A stretch of 64,000 bases of DNA, taken from Nocardia sp. CC227C. Lineage in GTDB: Bacteria > Actinomycetota > Actinomycetes > Mycobacteriales > Mycobacteriaceae. Position 1 is the stretch's first letter, and every line of letters begins with the position of its first letter. The notes under the pieces are model-generated. The model had not been told where the DNA came from. It was given only the letters and a program-made list of their open reading frames with translations, and did not search any database. Below are positions 35,104 through 43,608 of this stretch, piece by piece. The DNA lies in NCBI RefSeq assembly GCF_030767025.1, contig NZ_JASITE010000008.1:124001-188000 (forward strand). Reading direction: 5' to 3'. Position numbers and translations under genes: made by a program.

Positions 35104-37058
35104 CGGTTGAAGCCCTCCCATTCCATCTCCGGCGGTGCGGCGGGCACGGTTTCCATCTCCGGCGGCTCGGGCATGTCCGGGGGCTCGGGTGCGTCGGGGA
35201 CCTCGGCGGCGGGGTCGGGGGTGCCCGCCTCCCAGCGGTCGCGTTCGAGCAGCAAACCGTCTCGTTCCTCGGTGACGCGGTCCAGCGCGCCGGTCACGTC
35301 GCCCAGCTCTTTGCGGACGCGCTTGAGGTCGTTGTCCAGGTCCCGCATCCGGTGCAGCAGATCGCGCCGGTCATCAGCGATCTCGTCCAGATCGCGGCGC
35401 ATCTGCTCGAATACCTCGGCCTGCACCACCACCGATCCCTCCGGCACCGCGGGCGGGGTCGGAGCGTCGGGCGGGGTCGGCGTCTGTGCGGCTCCGTTCG
35501 TCCGGGCCGGCAGCTCGTCCTGAAGCGCGCGGGTGCGACCGATCAGGCCCGGCTGCGGTGGGTCCGGAGTCTCGGGCGGCTCCGGCAGATCAGGCACCTC
35601 GGCCGCGGTGGGCTGTTCGGGTGCCTGCGGCGGTTGGGAGGGAGTGAGGTTGTTCCACTGGTCGTACACCTCCGGGCGGGTGACGACGTCCCACAGCGGC
35701 CGGTCCGGTTTCTGGCCGAGCTTGGCCTCGGTTTCGAACACCGACAGCGCGGTCATGGCGCGGTCGCGTTCGGCGGTCGTGAGTACGCCGGTGGTGTCAA
35801 TGGTGAAGCGGGCCCGCTCGACGTCTTCGGACCACCCCGTCAGGTCGGCGATCTCCTTGTAGCCATCTCGGTCGATCATCGCGAAGGTTCGCTCCAACTG
35901 ATCGCGGTCCATGGCGGGCCCGTACCAGTGCACCTCGATGGCCGTCCACACGCGTCCCGAGGTGCCGACGACCGATCCCGGCGGGATCGACAACGGTGAT
36001 GGCGCGGTCAGTGCTTGTGGTGTCTCGGGTCGCCAGTCCGGTTCCGGATGCGCCCACAGCGCCACCCGGGCCGGGAAGCTGTCGGCGGTGCCGCGCTGCC
36101 AGGCCGCTTCGAGGTCACGATCGGGCAGGCGTCGCAGGTTCTCGATCTGCTCGCTGGGCCGATAGGTCAGATCTCGATACACCTGCCGCCACTCGGTGTA
36201 GGTGATCCCGGACTCGTTCAACCGCCGGGTTGTCAGCGCCGCGAGTTCCTGGACGTTGCGCTGATATTTGGCGTCCAGGATCGCGACGCGCTCCAGTTCC
36301 AGCGGTCCACGCTCGGACAGTCGGTCTCGCAGTACCTCGCGGACCGCGCGCATGTCCTGATGGGCGTGCACGAGTCGGGCAAGCTCCTCGCGGCGGCGGG
36401 TCATCTCGTGCGGAGACGGCTGGGCGGGGACGGATCCGCGGTCGGTGATGCCGAGTCGTCGCCACGACAGCCGATCCGCCAGCCTGGCTCGCAGGGCCGC
36501 CAGCCCGGAGAGAGCCGTGTTCAACCGGACCGGCTGCATGTTCACGCCGGGCTGGTCGATGCGATGGGCGGCGGCAATCGCTTTGATCGCCTGGCCTCGC
36601 TCCTCCGGGGTGAGCACAGGCGAGGACTGCACCAGCCATTCCAGCTCCTCGCGGCGGCGCACCAATTCCCATTGCCCGCGCCAATATTCCTCGGGCGAGT
36701 CGGTGACCTCGGCGCGGGACCAGCGCACCGCCTCGGCGTGGTTCTCGACCGAGCGGTCCAGGTGCGTGTATAGGCGGGCGCGTTCCTCCCGCCGGGCGAC
36801 GGCTTGATCCTCGATGAGGTGGCGGGCCCGCAGCTTCGCGGCTTGCTGCGCGGTGCGCTGCTCGAACTTCTCGGCGCGGTGGGCTTTGTCGGCGGCTTTG
36901 CGATCGGCGCGCTCGGATTTCTCCATCTCCCGCCACACCCCACGCGGTACGCGTGTCGCGGTCGGATTGGCGCGCCGCCACCGCCAGAACGCCTGCAACG
37001 CTGTGTTGCCGAAGCGGGACAGTTCGCGGGTGATGTCGTCAACACTGTTGTCGGACAA
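35100..37058 (-). CDS. Large coiled-coil protein of the transfer operon (652 aa)
   Basis: Function unknown. The N-terminal half is highly charged and helical (EKSERADRKAADKAHRAEKF). The middle has a WRPETPQALTAP linker, and the segment 545-620 (EQMRRDLDEIADDRRDLLHR and following heptads) is a classic coiled coil, flanked by proline/glutamate-rich linkers. No relaxase or nuclease motif is visible. It ends EWEGFNR, the tail shared with five other proteins here. A TTG start at 37058 is likely, since GGAAGG lies seven bases upstream; another TTG is at 37073. The position next to the conjugation ATPase suggests a structural or DNA-bridging role in transfer. Confidence 0.75.
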   Translation of the reverse strand: MSDNSVDDITRELSRFGNTALQAFWRWRRANPTATRVPRGVWREMEKSERADRKAADKAHRAEKFEQRTAQQAAKLRARHLIEDQAVARREERARLYTHLDRSVENHAEAVRWSRAEVTDSPEEYWRGQWELVRRREELEWLVQSSPVLTPEERGQAIKAIAAAHRIDQPGVNMQPVRLNTALSGLAALRARLADRLSWRRLGITDRGSVPAQPSPHEMTRRREELARLVHAHQDMRAVREVLRDRLSERGPLELERVAILDAKYQRNVQELAALTTRRLNESGITYTEWRQVYRDLTYRPSEQIENLRRLPDRDLEAAWQRGTADSFPARVALWAHPEPDWRPETPQALTAPSPLSIPPGSVVGTSGRVWTAIEVHWYGPAMDRDQLERTFAMIDRDGYKEIADLTGWSEDVERARFTIDTTGVLTTAERDRAMTALSVFETEAKLGQKPDRPLWDVVTRPEVYDQWNNLTPSQPPQAPEQPTAAEVPDLPEPPETPDPPQPGLIGRTRALQDELPARTNGAAQTPTPPDAPTPPAVPEGSVVVQAEVFEQMRRDLDEIADDRRDLLHRMRDLDNDLKRVRKELGDVTGALDRVTEERDGLLLERDRWEAGTPDPAAEVPDAPEPPDMPEPPEMETVPAAPPEMEWEGFNR

Positions 37059-37079
37059 GGCTTTTCCTTCCAATTGGTG

Positions 37080-37529
37080 TTACTTCGAGGTCGGGCGGTT
37101 GTTGGTGCGGTGGTGCTCCATGACGGCGCGGCGCTGGGCGAGGCGGGTGATCCAGTAGCGGAGGTGTTCACCGGTCAGCCGCGGTCCGGGGCGGCCGAGA
37201 CTGAGCCACCATCCGAACGCGGCCCAGCCGAGCGCGTACACGGTTAGCGGGCCTGTCAGCGGGACGGGAGTGAGCAGCAGGATCAGGAATACGGCGGTGC
37301 CCGCGGCGGCGGGTGACCAGCGCTGCAGCGCCTCGCGCCAGGTGGTGACGCGCTCGATCTGAGGTTTGACCCAGTCCTCGGCGCGGCCGCCGGACGGTAC
37401 GCGCGGCGCACGCATGGCGGCGATGGCCTGGTCAGCGTCGGTGAGGTCGGCCAGTTCGGCGGCGAAGCTGGCTACCAGCACCTCGTCTTCGTCGTCGGGG
37501 CGGGTGGTGTCGTTCGGGTCGATGCTCAT
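37080..37529 (-). CDS. Two-helix membrane protein adjacent to the transfer ATPase (149 aa)
   Basis: An acidic N-terminus (IDPNDTTRPDDEDEVLVASF) is followed by a soluble stretch and two closely spaced helices (AAAGTAVFLILLLTPVPLTG and LTVYALGWAAFGWWLSLG). A basic C-terminus ends NNRPTSK. It is immediately downstream of the TraD/FtsK-like gene. The ATG at 37529 is used, but a GTG at 37538 overlapping the ATPase stop as GTGA is equally possible. A membrane partner of the conjugation ATPase is a reasonable guess from position only. Confidence 0.75.
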   Translation of the reverse strand: MSIDPNDTTRPDDEDEVLVASFAAELADLTDADQAIAAMRAPRVPSGGRAEDWVKPQIERVTTWREALQRWSPAAAGTAVFLILLLTPVPLTGPLTVYALGWAAFGWWLSLGRPGPRLTGEHLRYWITRLAQRRAVMEHHRTNNRPTSK

Positions 37530-37534
37530 GGTGA

Positions 37535-39601
37535 TCACGCGATTTCTGGGATGAGTGCCGTATTGGCTTGGGGTGCAGTGGATTCCGCGAGCCCGGGTAG
37601 CGGGCGCAGCGCGTCGATATCGAGGGGGGTGATGTGGCCGAAGACGGCGCAGCCGCCGCAGACGTGCACGATGTCGCCTTTGTTGAAGGCGGCCAGCGTT
37701 TTCGGGGAGACCAAAAAGGTTTCCTCGGGCTGGACGTTGCCCTCGTCGCCGTGGCGTAGGCCGTCGATGAGCTTGCGGGACTTGGCGTAGGTGGTGCGGG
37801 TGCCGATCTTCTCCGACAGTTGCCCGGCGCTGTAGGAGCGCATGACGAAGATGCCGCCCGAGCAGGAATCCACCAGCCGGTGCCGGGCGTCGTCGGTGGG
37901 GCCCAAGCCCATCCAGGACTGGGAGAACCACAGCGACCCGCACCCGGCCGAGCGCATCAACTCGACCACCCGCGCCGCGCCGTCGTCGCCGCAGACCTGG
38001 GCGAACTCATCGCAGAACAGCTGCACCACGCGGCCGTGGTCTGTTTTGGCCAGTCCGGCGACCAGGGAGATCAGGCCGCGGAACTGAGCGGCGGCCACGT
38101 CGGCGGCGGTGGTGCCTTCCAGGCAGCAATACACCAAGTCGTAGTCGGTCAGTGCGCGGTCGCCGTCGAACGCCGCGCCCATGTCGCGGAACAGGTTGGC
38201 TACCGCGGACCGTTCCGCGGGCAGAACTGGGCTGTTGCCGTTGGTGGCCGCGGCGATGTCCGACAGTTCGCCGGGGTGTCCCTTCCATGCCTTGATCAGG
38301 GTGTCTTTGATCATGCGGCGTTCGAACTCGCGTGAGTCCCGCGGCGGGTTCTCCCCGGGGCCCAGTCCTTTCGCGGGGTCGGGCATGTCGACCACCAGAT
38401 GCGCGATGGTCTTGCGCATGCCCATGTAGTACGCCTGCGCCGGGTCCATGTTGTCGGTGTCGATCCCGGCCCCGAGCAGCGCCTCGAACCGGGGCCGCTG
38501 TTCATCGCAGGTGCCGAAGAACAGCGACAACGTGTCCGGGTCGTCGGGCCAGATGAGAATCCGCTCCGGCGGGATGCCGAGCTTGCGGGCCGCGGCACGC
38601 AGACGCCGGGCGGTGGCTCGGGCATCGCGGGCACCCTTGGCATCGATGACCACTGCCAGTGGGCGGCCGGGTCGATCGCTGCGCCACCACTGCTGGTGCC
38701 GCCGCCACGCCGTCGCCCAGAACGACATCACGGCCCGTTCCAGGCCGGTGGTCTTACCGGAGCCGGGGTTGCCCAGCCACACGCCGTGTTCGCGGAACGC
38801 CAGCCACGGCACCGTGAACAGGCTGCGTTGCCGCGCGGTCAGCCGACCCGACAGACCCTTCATCGGGGCTTGCGAGACCGTGTAGGCGGCGCGGCCGAGC
38901 ACGAACTCCGGCACGATGGTGCCGCTGGTGAGCGGGATTCCGCGCTGGGACATCCGTGTTGCGGCGCGCATGAGTTTCGTGTGCCGCGCCCACACCGCTC
39001 GCTCGGTGCGATCCGGTGAACGGCGGCCGCGGGTGTCGAGCAGGTGCTCATAGCGGGCCGCGACCGTCGCCGCGGCGATCAGCCCGGCCGGAATCAGCGC
39101 GACACTCGCGGAGGCGATGCCTGTCACGGGCATCCCGGCCAGTACCTCGCCCGCACCCCGGGCGACAGAATCGGCGGGCTCGGACAAGCCGTGAGCTAGG
39201 ACGGCCGCGCCGGGGATCGATGCCGATCCGAATGCGAAGTTCCGCAGACGCACCGGGGTCCAGGTCCACATCCACGCCGCGGTCAATGCTGCCGCGCCGA
39301 CCCCGGCGACAGTGCCGGTGAACACGCTGCCCACATGCAACGCGGTGGTGATGGCGTCCAAGTTCGGGAGGTTCAACCCGTCCAGGTGTTCCAGGGGTCC
39401 GAAGTCCGATCCCGGGATCGGTGGGGCTTCCGGTCTGATCGATGGGATACCGGACGTCGGTGGCGTGCAGTCGGATTCGGTAAAGACCGGGGTGCAGCCG
39501 GTGGCGTCGGCCGGGACCGGCGCGGGCGCACCGTTGCATGCGGGTCGGAAATCCAGCAGCGGGGCACAGTCGGCCGGGCGCTGGGCTCGGGTCGGGGTCA
39601 T
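37535..39601 (-). CDS. Conjugative DNA-translocase, TraD/TraG- or FtsK-like ATPase
   Basis: A 688-aa membrane-anchored ATPase. Hydrophobic helices occupy about residues 90-180 (GSVFTGTVAGVGAAALTAAW and later GIASASVALIPAGLIAAATV). Walker A is WLGNPGSGKTTGLE at 276-289 and Walker B VVQLFCDEFAQVCGDD at 525-540, with the segment RLVDSCSGGIFVMRSYSAGQ further on as in type IV coupling proteins. A terminal CGGCAVFGHI contains a C-x2-C pair. It should pump element DNA to the recipient. It starts at ATG 39601, overlapping the preceding stop, and is the best evidence that the element is self-transmissible or mobilisable. Confidence 0.85.
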   Translation of the reverse strand: MTPTRAQRPADCAPLLDFRPACNGAPAPVPADATGCTPVFTESDCTPPTSGIPSIRPEAPPIPGSDFGPLEHLDGLNLPNLDAITTALHVGSVFTGTVAGVGAAALTAAWMWTWTPVRLRNFAFGSASIPGAAVLAHGLSEPADSVARGAGEVLAGMPVTGIASASVALIPAGLIAAATVAARYEHLLDTRGRRSPDRTERAVWARHTKLMRAATRMSQRGIPLTSGTIVPEFVLGRAAYTVSQAPMKGLSGRLTARQRSLFTVPWLAFREHGVWLGNPGSGKTTGLERAVMSFWATAWRRHQQWWRSDRPGRPLAVVIDAKGARDARATARRLRAAARKLGIPPERILIWPDDPDTLSLFFGTCDEQRPRFEALLGAGIDTDNMDPAQAYYMGMRKTIAHLVVDMPDPAKGLGPGENPPRDSREFERRMIKDTLIKAWKGHPGELSDIAAATNGNSPVLPAERSAVANLFRDMGAAFDGDRALTDYDLVYCCLEGTTAADVAAAQFRGLISLVAGLAKTDHGRVVQLFCDEFAQVCGDDGAARVVELMRSAGCGSLWFSQSWMGLGPTDDARHRLVDSCSGGIFVMRSYSAGQLSEKIGTRTTYAKSRKLIDGLRHGDEGNVQPEETFLVSPKTLAAFNKGDIVHVCGGCAVFGHITPLDIDALRPLPGLAESTAPQANTALIPEIA

Positions 39602-40356
39602 GATGCTGCACCTCCTGCAGCGACTACGTCCGCGCCGGGATCGACGGCGGAAGCAGAGGGGTCGAAAATGTGAGCGGCCGGGCGGGAGATAACCTGCGGG
39701 CCACTCGGTGTGGTGGTGAGGTCCGCGGCGGCTGCGCGCACACGGCTGCGGACCTCATCGGAGCCGCAGTAGTAGATGAGTTGCTGTGCGCCGATCTCCT
39801 CAGCGGCGTCGTAGGCGGCCTGCATCGTGGCGCGGGCTTCGCTGCTGCCCTTACGGGTCAGCTCGACCTCGATGGCGCACAGATGGCCCAGATCATCGGT
39901 CCACAACCCGTCGTGCAGATGCGGCATCGGCTCGCCCGGCCGGGTACGGAAACCGTTGCGGTGGCGCAACACTCGCTCCGACACCCACGTGTCGGAGCGC
40001 TGCCCCTTCGCCAAGTGCAGACGCAGCCGTGCTGCCGCGGTGGTGTGGGCGGCCATCATCGGGCTCGGCACCCATTCCGGGACAGGGAAACCCAGCAGCG
40101 GCGAGGCGGTATCCGCGTTGGGCACCACCCATTCCGGGCCGGGCACAGGACGGTGGCGTTCCTCGACCAGCTTCCCGGCAGCCCGCCAGCGCTGCGCAAC
40201 TCGGTAGGCGTTCTCCTCGCTGTTGGGCTTCGCCGATCGCGACGGGCGGAGCGGCCACTGCGCGAGCAGGTCGGCCAGCACATCGATCGGCGCGCCACCC
40301 ATCTGCGACAGCCATTGCATGCCCCACCAGTCTCGGGGGCCGAGTCGGATGCTCAT
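39598..40356 (-). CDS. Replication-relaxation family protein
   Basis: A 252-aa protein with an N-terminal winged-helix-like part (WWGMQWLSQMGGAPIDVLAD). A C-terminal domain contains DGLWTDDLGHLCAIEVELTR followed by K, the E-x-E-x2-R-K pattern of PD-(D/E)xK-like folds, as in the plasmid replication-relaxation family (PF13814). These genes are frequent on actinobacterial plasmids and integrative elements and are thought to help plasmid mobilisation or replication. Start ATG at 40356 overlaps the previous stop as ATGA, and the ribosome binding site lies in the last codons of that gene. Confidence 0.75.
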   Translation of the reverse strand: MSIRLGPRDWWGMQWLSQMGGAPIDVLADLLAQWPLRPSRSAKPNSEENAYRVAQRWRAAGKLVEERHRPVPGPEWVVPNADTASPLLGFPVPEWVPSPMMAAHTTAAARLRLHLAKGQRSDTWVSERVLRHRNGFRTRPGEPMPHLHDGLWTDDLGHLCAIEVELTRKGSSEARATMQAAYDAAEEIGAQQLIYYCGSDEVRSRVRAAAADLTTTPSGPQVISRPAAHIFDPSASAVDPGADVVAAGGAAS

Positions 40357-40784
40357 CGGTCGAACCCCTCCCACTCGATGCCCGGCAACCATGCCCCGGT
40401 GTCCTCGATCTCCGGGGTCTGCGGCGCGGCCGGGGCAGGCAGGGTGCGCGGCGGCGGAGGCGGGAACGCGCGGGTCATCAGCCGAGCCAGCGACCGTGCG
40501 GGCCCGGCACTGTTGTGCTGCGCGCGGGGTGCGCCGCGGCGGTCGATCTCCGCGGCGGTGGTCAGCCGTTCCATGTCCGGGTCGTAGACGTGCATCGACT
40601 CGCGGTCGAGCAGGTCGTCCAGTCCCAGTCGGGTGGTGCGCAGCTCCTCGGTCAGCTCACCGATAGCGCGGTCACGCTCAGCGAGCGCATCGCGCAACCG
40701 CTGGATTTCGGCGGTGAGGTCGGCGAACCGATCGGCGGTCAGGTCCAGCGCCGCAGCGCCGGGACGTGGATCGATGGTGGTCAT
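40353..40784 (-). CDS. Small coiled-coil protein of the transfer operon (143 aa)
   Basis: Unrecognised. Residues 20-60 (LTADRFADLTAEIQRLRDAL and AERDRAIGELTEELR) form a coiled coil. The C-terminal half has ARSLARLMTRAFPPPPPRTL, and the protein ends EWEGFDR. The start ATG at 40784 overlaps the preceding stop; its Shine-Dalgarno is GGGAGGGG in the last codons of the upstream gene. Similar coiled coil and tail to the 652-aa protein suggest the two could interact. Confidence 0.7.
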   Translation of the reverse strand: MTTIDPRPGAAALDLTADRFADLTAEIQRLRDALAERDRAIGELTEELRTTRLGLDDLLDRESMHVYDPDMERLTTAAEIDRRGAPRAQHNSAGPARSLARLMTRAFPPPPPRTLPAPAAPQTPEIEDTGAWLPGIEWEGFDR

Positions 40785-41413
40785 CGGTGAAACCCCTCCC
40801 ATTCAGGGCATTCGCACGGGTCGGGTAGCTTCTCGCCGCACTTGAGCCATTGGCCCGGCACGCGGCCGGGAGTGCGGATGGTCGGCGGGGCGGGCTTGTC
40901 CACCCAGATGCGTCGGTCGGTCTGTCCCAACCGGCGCGCGGCCTCGGCCAGATGCGCAACTTCGGTGACCGGAGTCAGCTCCGCCCACTCCCCCCGCGCC
41001 TCGATCGGCGGGACATCGGTGGCCGCCGCTGGGGTGGGCAGGACCGGAACCTGGGCGGGCACAATGCGTCTGGTCGGGATACCGGCACGTTCGGCGAGGT
41101 CGGCGGCATGGCTGGCACCGGGTGAACGGTCGCGGATGAACGCCAGGCAGACATCGGCACCGAGCCGCACCATCTCGGTATTGCGGCGCATGCCCGCCGA
41201 TCGGCCGTAGCGCTTCCAGTCGGCGGGGTGACGCTCCACCGCGCCGCCCCAATGCGTCCAGCACGCTTCGGCCAAAGCGTCGGCACCGCGGCCGCACGCG
41301 CCGGACACCAGCACGGCGTCCGGGTGCCACACCCGGGTCAGTGCCTCGCGGATCGCGGTGCGATCGGTCCAGGTCCGCGAGCCGGTCACCAGCACACGAG
41401 CAGTCGGGTTCAT
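40781..41413 (-). CDS. SLOG-domain (YspA/DUF2493-like) protein
   Basis: A 210-aa protein. Residues 5-120 form a DUF2493/YspA-type Rossmann domain: VLVTGSRTWTDRTAIREALT, LVSGACGRGADALAEACW and CLAFIRDRSPGASHAADLA are the diagnostic strands and loops. SLOG proteins bind nucleotide-derived ligands and are frequent in mobile elements and anti-phage systems. The C-terminal 80 residues are unrelated (RRLGQTDRRIWVDKP) and finish EWEGFHR. It overlaps genes on both sides by four bases. Confidence 0.82.
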   Translation of the reverse strand: MNPTARVLVTGSRTWTDRTAIREALTRVWHPDAVLVSGACGRGADALAEACWTHWGGAVERHPADWKRYGRSAGMRRNTEMVRLGADVCLAFIRDRSPGASHAADLAERAGIPTRRIVPAQVPVLPTPAAATDVPPIEARGEWAELTPVTEVAHLAEAARRLGQTDRRIWVDKPAPPTIRTPGRVPGQWLKCGEKLPDPCECPEWEGFHR

Positions 41414-41775
41414 CGGTCGAACCCCTCCCACTCGACCTCGGGCACCGACGCGGCGGCCTCGCGTTCGGGCAACTGCCCGATCCCGGTGACTTCGGGGGCG
41501 CGGGGCCGGTCGGCGTAGCGGCTGTAGCCGCAGTCCGGGCACAACTTCGCCGCGGCGTGCAGCGCCTTGAGTCGCCGCTCCAACGCCCGGCCGCCGTCCC
41601 ACGTGCGGGCCAGATGCCAGCCGATGTTGTTCTCGCGCAACACCTGAAGCAGTCGCGCGCCCTGTCCGGCAGCGTGCGCGGCCAGGCGCGCGTCCAGATC
41701 GCGGGTGTAGCCGAGGTAGTGGCGGGCGTGGCGATACGGGCGGTCGAAGTGCAGCAGGTAGACGGTCTCGCTCAT
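41410..41775 (-). CDS. GIY-YIG nuclease-like protein
   Basis: A 121-aa protein. Its first 85 residues resemble a minimal GIY-YIG domain: YLLHFDRPYRHARHYLGYTR has the two strands with Y-L-L-H-F and H-Y-L-G-Y-T, followed by DLDARLAAHAAGQGARLLQV. The catalytic arginine could be that of DLDARL. A CPDCGYSRY segment follows. It ends EWEGFDR. It may act as a nicking or homing-type nuclease or in element maintenance; activity is not certain because the first motif deviates (L-H-F in place of G-I-Y). Confidence 0.72.
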   Translation of the reverse strand: MSETVYLLHFDRPYRHARHYLGYTRDLDARLAAHAAGQGARLLQVLRENNIGWHLARTWDGGRALERRLKALHAAAKLCPDCGYSRYADRPRAPEVTGIGQLPEREAAASVPEVEWEGFDR

Positions 41776-42026
41776 CGCTCGAACCCCTCCCATTCGGGCG
41801 GTTCGGGCTCCCACTGTGCGTACTGCTCCATGTTGCGCAGGTGCCGTTCGAACGCCGGGTACACGCGGGAGGCCAACTCATCGGTGCTGTCGGCCATCCA
41901 CGTCATTCCCAATCGGCGGCACTCCTCGTGTTGCTCGCAGGTCGCGCGGGCAACGAATCCCGTGGCCGGATCGGTGCCGGTCACCGACAGCCCTTCCGGC
42001 ACGTCGCGCGGGGCGAAACCGTTCAT
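41772..42026 (-). CDS. Small hypothetical protein (84 aa)
   Basis: Unrecognised soluble protein. It contains ATCEQHEECRRLGMTWMADS with two cysteines and HLRNMEQYAQWEPEPPEW near the end, and finishes EWEGFER. Start ATG at 42026 overlaps the previous stop; the GGGAGGGG of the upstream gene's tail serves as ribosome binding site. Part of the same operon. Confidence 0.65.
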   Translation of the reverse strand: MNGFAPRDVPEGLSVTGTDPATGFVARATCEQHEECRRLGMTWMADSTDELASRVYPAFERHLRNMEQYAQWEPEPPEWEGFER

Positions 42027-42427
42027 CGGTCGAACCCCTCCCACTCGGGCGGAGCAGGCTCCCACGGGGATTCGCTGATCTGCGGCGGCTCCGGGGTGGG
42101 GTCGATCCCGCGGCGCACCATCGCCCCCATCGCCCGGGCATGGTTCGCCCGGGCGAGCGCTTCCAGTTGGTTCGGATGCGCGGGCCGCTTCGGTGCAGCC
42201 TTGGCGACCTGGAACAGATAGGCGGCCAGCGGTTCGCGGCCGCCGCGGCGAGGGCGTAGCACCTGAGCGGCGATGCCCTGCCGATTCGGTTGCAGTCCTT
42301 CGGCTTTCAGCTGATCTCGGGTTGCCAGCCCGTCCGGGGCGGTGCCCCAGTAGTAGGTCGGCACGCCGAAGCGGCTGCCGTCCGGGTCGGGTAGCTCGCG
42401 GGCGCGGACGTCCTTCGGGCCGATCAT
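42023..42427 (-). CDS. RRQRL-motif-type hypothetical protein (134 aa)
   Basis: It resembles actinobacterial element and phage proteins with the pattern YYWGTAPDGLATRDQLKAEG then QVLRPRRGGREPLAAYLF. In the homologues I recall, a C-terminal zinc-binding CxxC motif follows; here it is absent and the tail reads APPEWEGFDR instead. The ATG at 42427 overlaps the upstream stop (ATGA). Function unknown; a DNA- or RNA-binding role is plausible from its basic middle region. Confidence 0.7.
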   Translation of the reverse strand: MIGPKDVRARELPDPDGSRFGVPTYYWGTAPDGLATRDQLKAEGLQPNRQGIAAQVLRPRRGGREPLAAYLFQVAKAAPKRPAHPNQLEALARANHARAMGAMVRRGIDPTPEPPQISESPWEPAPPEWEGFDR

Positions 42428-42618
42428 CGCGCCACCCCCGTCACGGCCGGGGCGTAGCGGTCCAGATGTACACAGTCGGTGCGGTGGACCTCGTCGGCAC
42501 GGCAGATGTTGGGCGAGGGCTGGTAGTCCTGGAAAGAGATCCACGCCGCGGTGCAGCCGGCGACCGGGACCGCCAGCACCAGAGCGAACAACAAGGCGGC
42601 CAGCAATATGGCTCTCAT
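42424..42618 (-). CDS. Small secreted or membrane-anchored protein (64 aa)
   Basis: An N-terminal hydrophobic segment AILLAALLFALVLAVPVAGC, ending in a lipobox-like V-A-G-C, suggests a signal peptide or lipoprotein. The remaining 40 residues contain one more cysteine pair (NICRADEVHRTDCVHLDRYA). It overlaps both neighbours by four bases. It may be a surface factor for conjugation or exclusion, but nothing beyond topology supports that. Confidence 0.65.
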   Translation of the reverse strand: MRAILLAALLFALVLAVPVAGCTAAWISFQDYQPSPNICRADEVHRTDCVHLDRYAPAVTGVAR

Positions 42619-43079
42619 CGCTGCCCCTCCTCGACCTCGCCCCGATCGGCGATGTAGAGATGGCTCAGGGCGGCGGCGACCTGCTCCAGAGCGGCGGCGT
42701 GCTGAGCCATGCCCTGGCGGGCGTCATACAGGCAATCCACGGCATAGTCCGCTGTCGCTGCCGCACGCTCGGGATCGGCGCGGTCGTCGTCGCGAGCAAG
42801 ACCGTCGACCGAGGACACATACGCCGCCCAGTTCTGGAGCTGCCGCACCACCTGCACCGCGGAATGCGCGCCCTGCTTCAGCGCACCGACCGCGGCATAG
42901 ACATCCGCCGGGGCCGACAGCGCCGCAGCCTCGCGATTACGGGTGGCGTGCGCGAGATAGCGCCACAGCTCCTCGATTCCCCGGGCTGCCTCAATCACAC
43001 TCTCGGCGGTGTGCGGGCCGATGGTCGGCCACAGCGCCTCGACCATGTCGGCGCGGTCGATCTTGCGAGGGTCGCTCAT
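42615..43079 (-). CDS. Helical hypothetical protein (154 aa)
   Basis: Unrecognised. Predominantly alpha-helical, without membrane segments: AESVIEAARGIEELWRYLAH, GALKQGAHSAVQVVRQLQNW and MAQHAAALEQVAAALSHLYI. It ends EVEEGQR, a weaker version of the shared tail, again because the DNA there (GAGGAGGGG) is the ribosome binding site of the next gene. Overlaps neighbours by four bases. Confidence 0.65.
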   Translation of the reverse strand: MSDPRKIDRADMVEALWPTIGPHTAESVIEAARGIEELWRYLAHATRNREAAALSAPADVYAAVGALKQGAHSAVQVVRQLQNWAAYVSSVDGLARDDDRADPERAAATADYAVDCLYDARQGMAQHAAALEQVAAALSHLYIADRGEVEEGQR

Positions 43080-43375
43080 GACGCCACCTCGTCAGCGCCA
43101 GTGGCGATCTCAACACCCTGCGCGGTGCGCGCGTCTTCGATCCCGGCATCCAGCAGTTCGCGCAGCAAGACCGCTTGCTCCAGCGTCAACTGCATCGACA
43201 TGCGACCGCGACCGGGGCACTCGTCCTCGATGGCGACGCAGACCCTGTCAACGTTCTCGGCGAAGTGCACCCGAAATGAGCCCCACACCGACGCAGTCGC
43301 ATTGACTCCGTCGCCGCCGACCGCGTGGCCGTGGCTGTTCACCTTGGACACGTGATTGCCCATGAAGTCCCGCAT
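43076..43375 (-). CDS. Hypothetical protein (99 aa)
   Basis: Unrecognised. The N-terminal part is glycine- and valine-rich and probably beta (NHVSKVNSHGHAVGGDG, VCVAIEDECPGRG). The C-terminal part is one helix pair, QLTLEQAVLLRELLDAGIED. ATG at 43375 shares bases with the previous stop (TGATG); a GTG just ahead at 43378 is also possible. Confidence 0.6.
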   Translation of the reverse strand: MRDFMGNHVSKVNSHGHAVGGDGVNATASVWGSFRVHFAENVDRVCVAIEDECPGRGRMSMQLTLEQAVLLRELLDAGIEDARTAQGVEIATGADEVAS

Positions 43376-43608
43376 CACGCCACCCCCGCGTTCCGCGCCG
43401 TGCTGCCCAGCAAGGCAGTCAATTTCGCGCGAGTCGATTCGGAGACCGGGGGAGCCTCCGCAACGAGCTTGGCCGCGTATGCCGCGATGGAATCTCGTTC
43501 GGTTTGCTGAGAAGAATGCTCCCCAAGCTGCTGCGCACGTCCATCACGGATCGGTGCGTGTGGGGGGTAGAGGTCGGATCGTGACCGCGAGTTAGCTAAA
43601 CTAGACAT
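43375..43608 (-). CDS. First small gene of the transfer operon (77 aa)
   Basis: Unrecognised. Polar, charged N-terminus (SSLANSRSRSDLYPPHAPIR) and a helical C-terminus (DSIAAYAAKLVAEAPPVSES). Start ATG at 43608 has AGGAG eleven bases upstream. As the first gene after a structured leader it may be regulatory. The promoter should lie between it and the divergent GntR gene. Confidence 0.55.
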   Translation of the reverse strand: MSSLANSRSRSDLYPPHAPIRDGRAQQLGEHSSQQTERDSIAAYAAKLVAEAPPVSESTRAKLTALLGSTARNAGVA

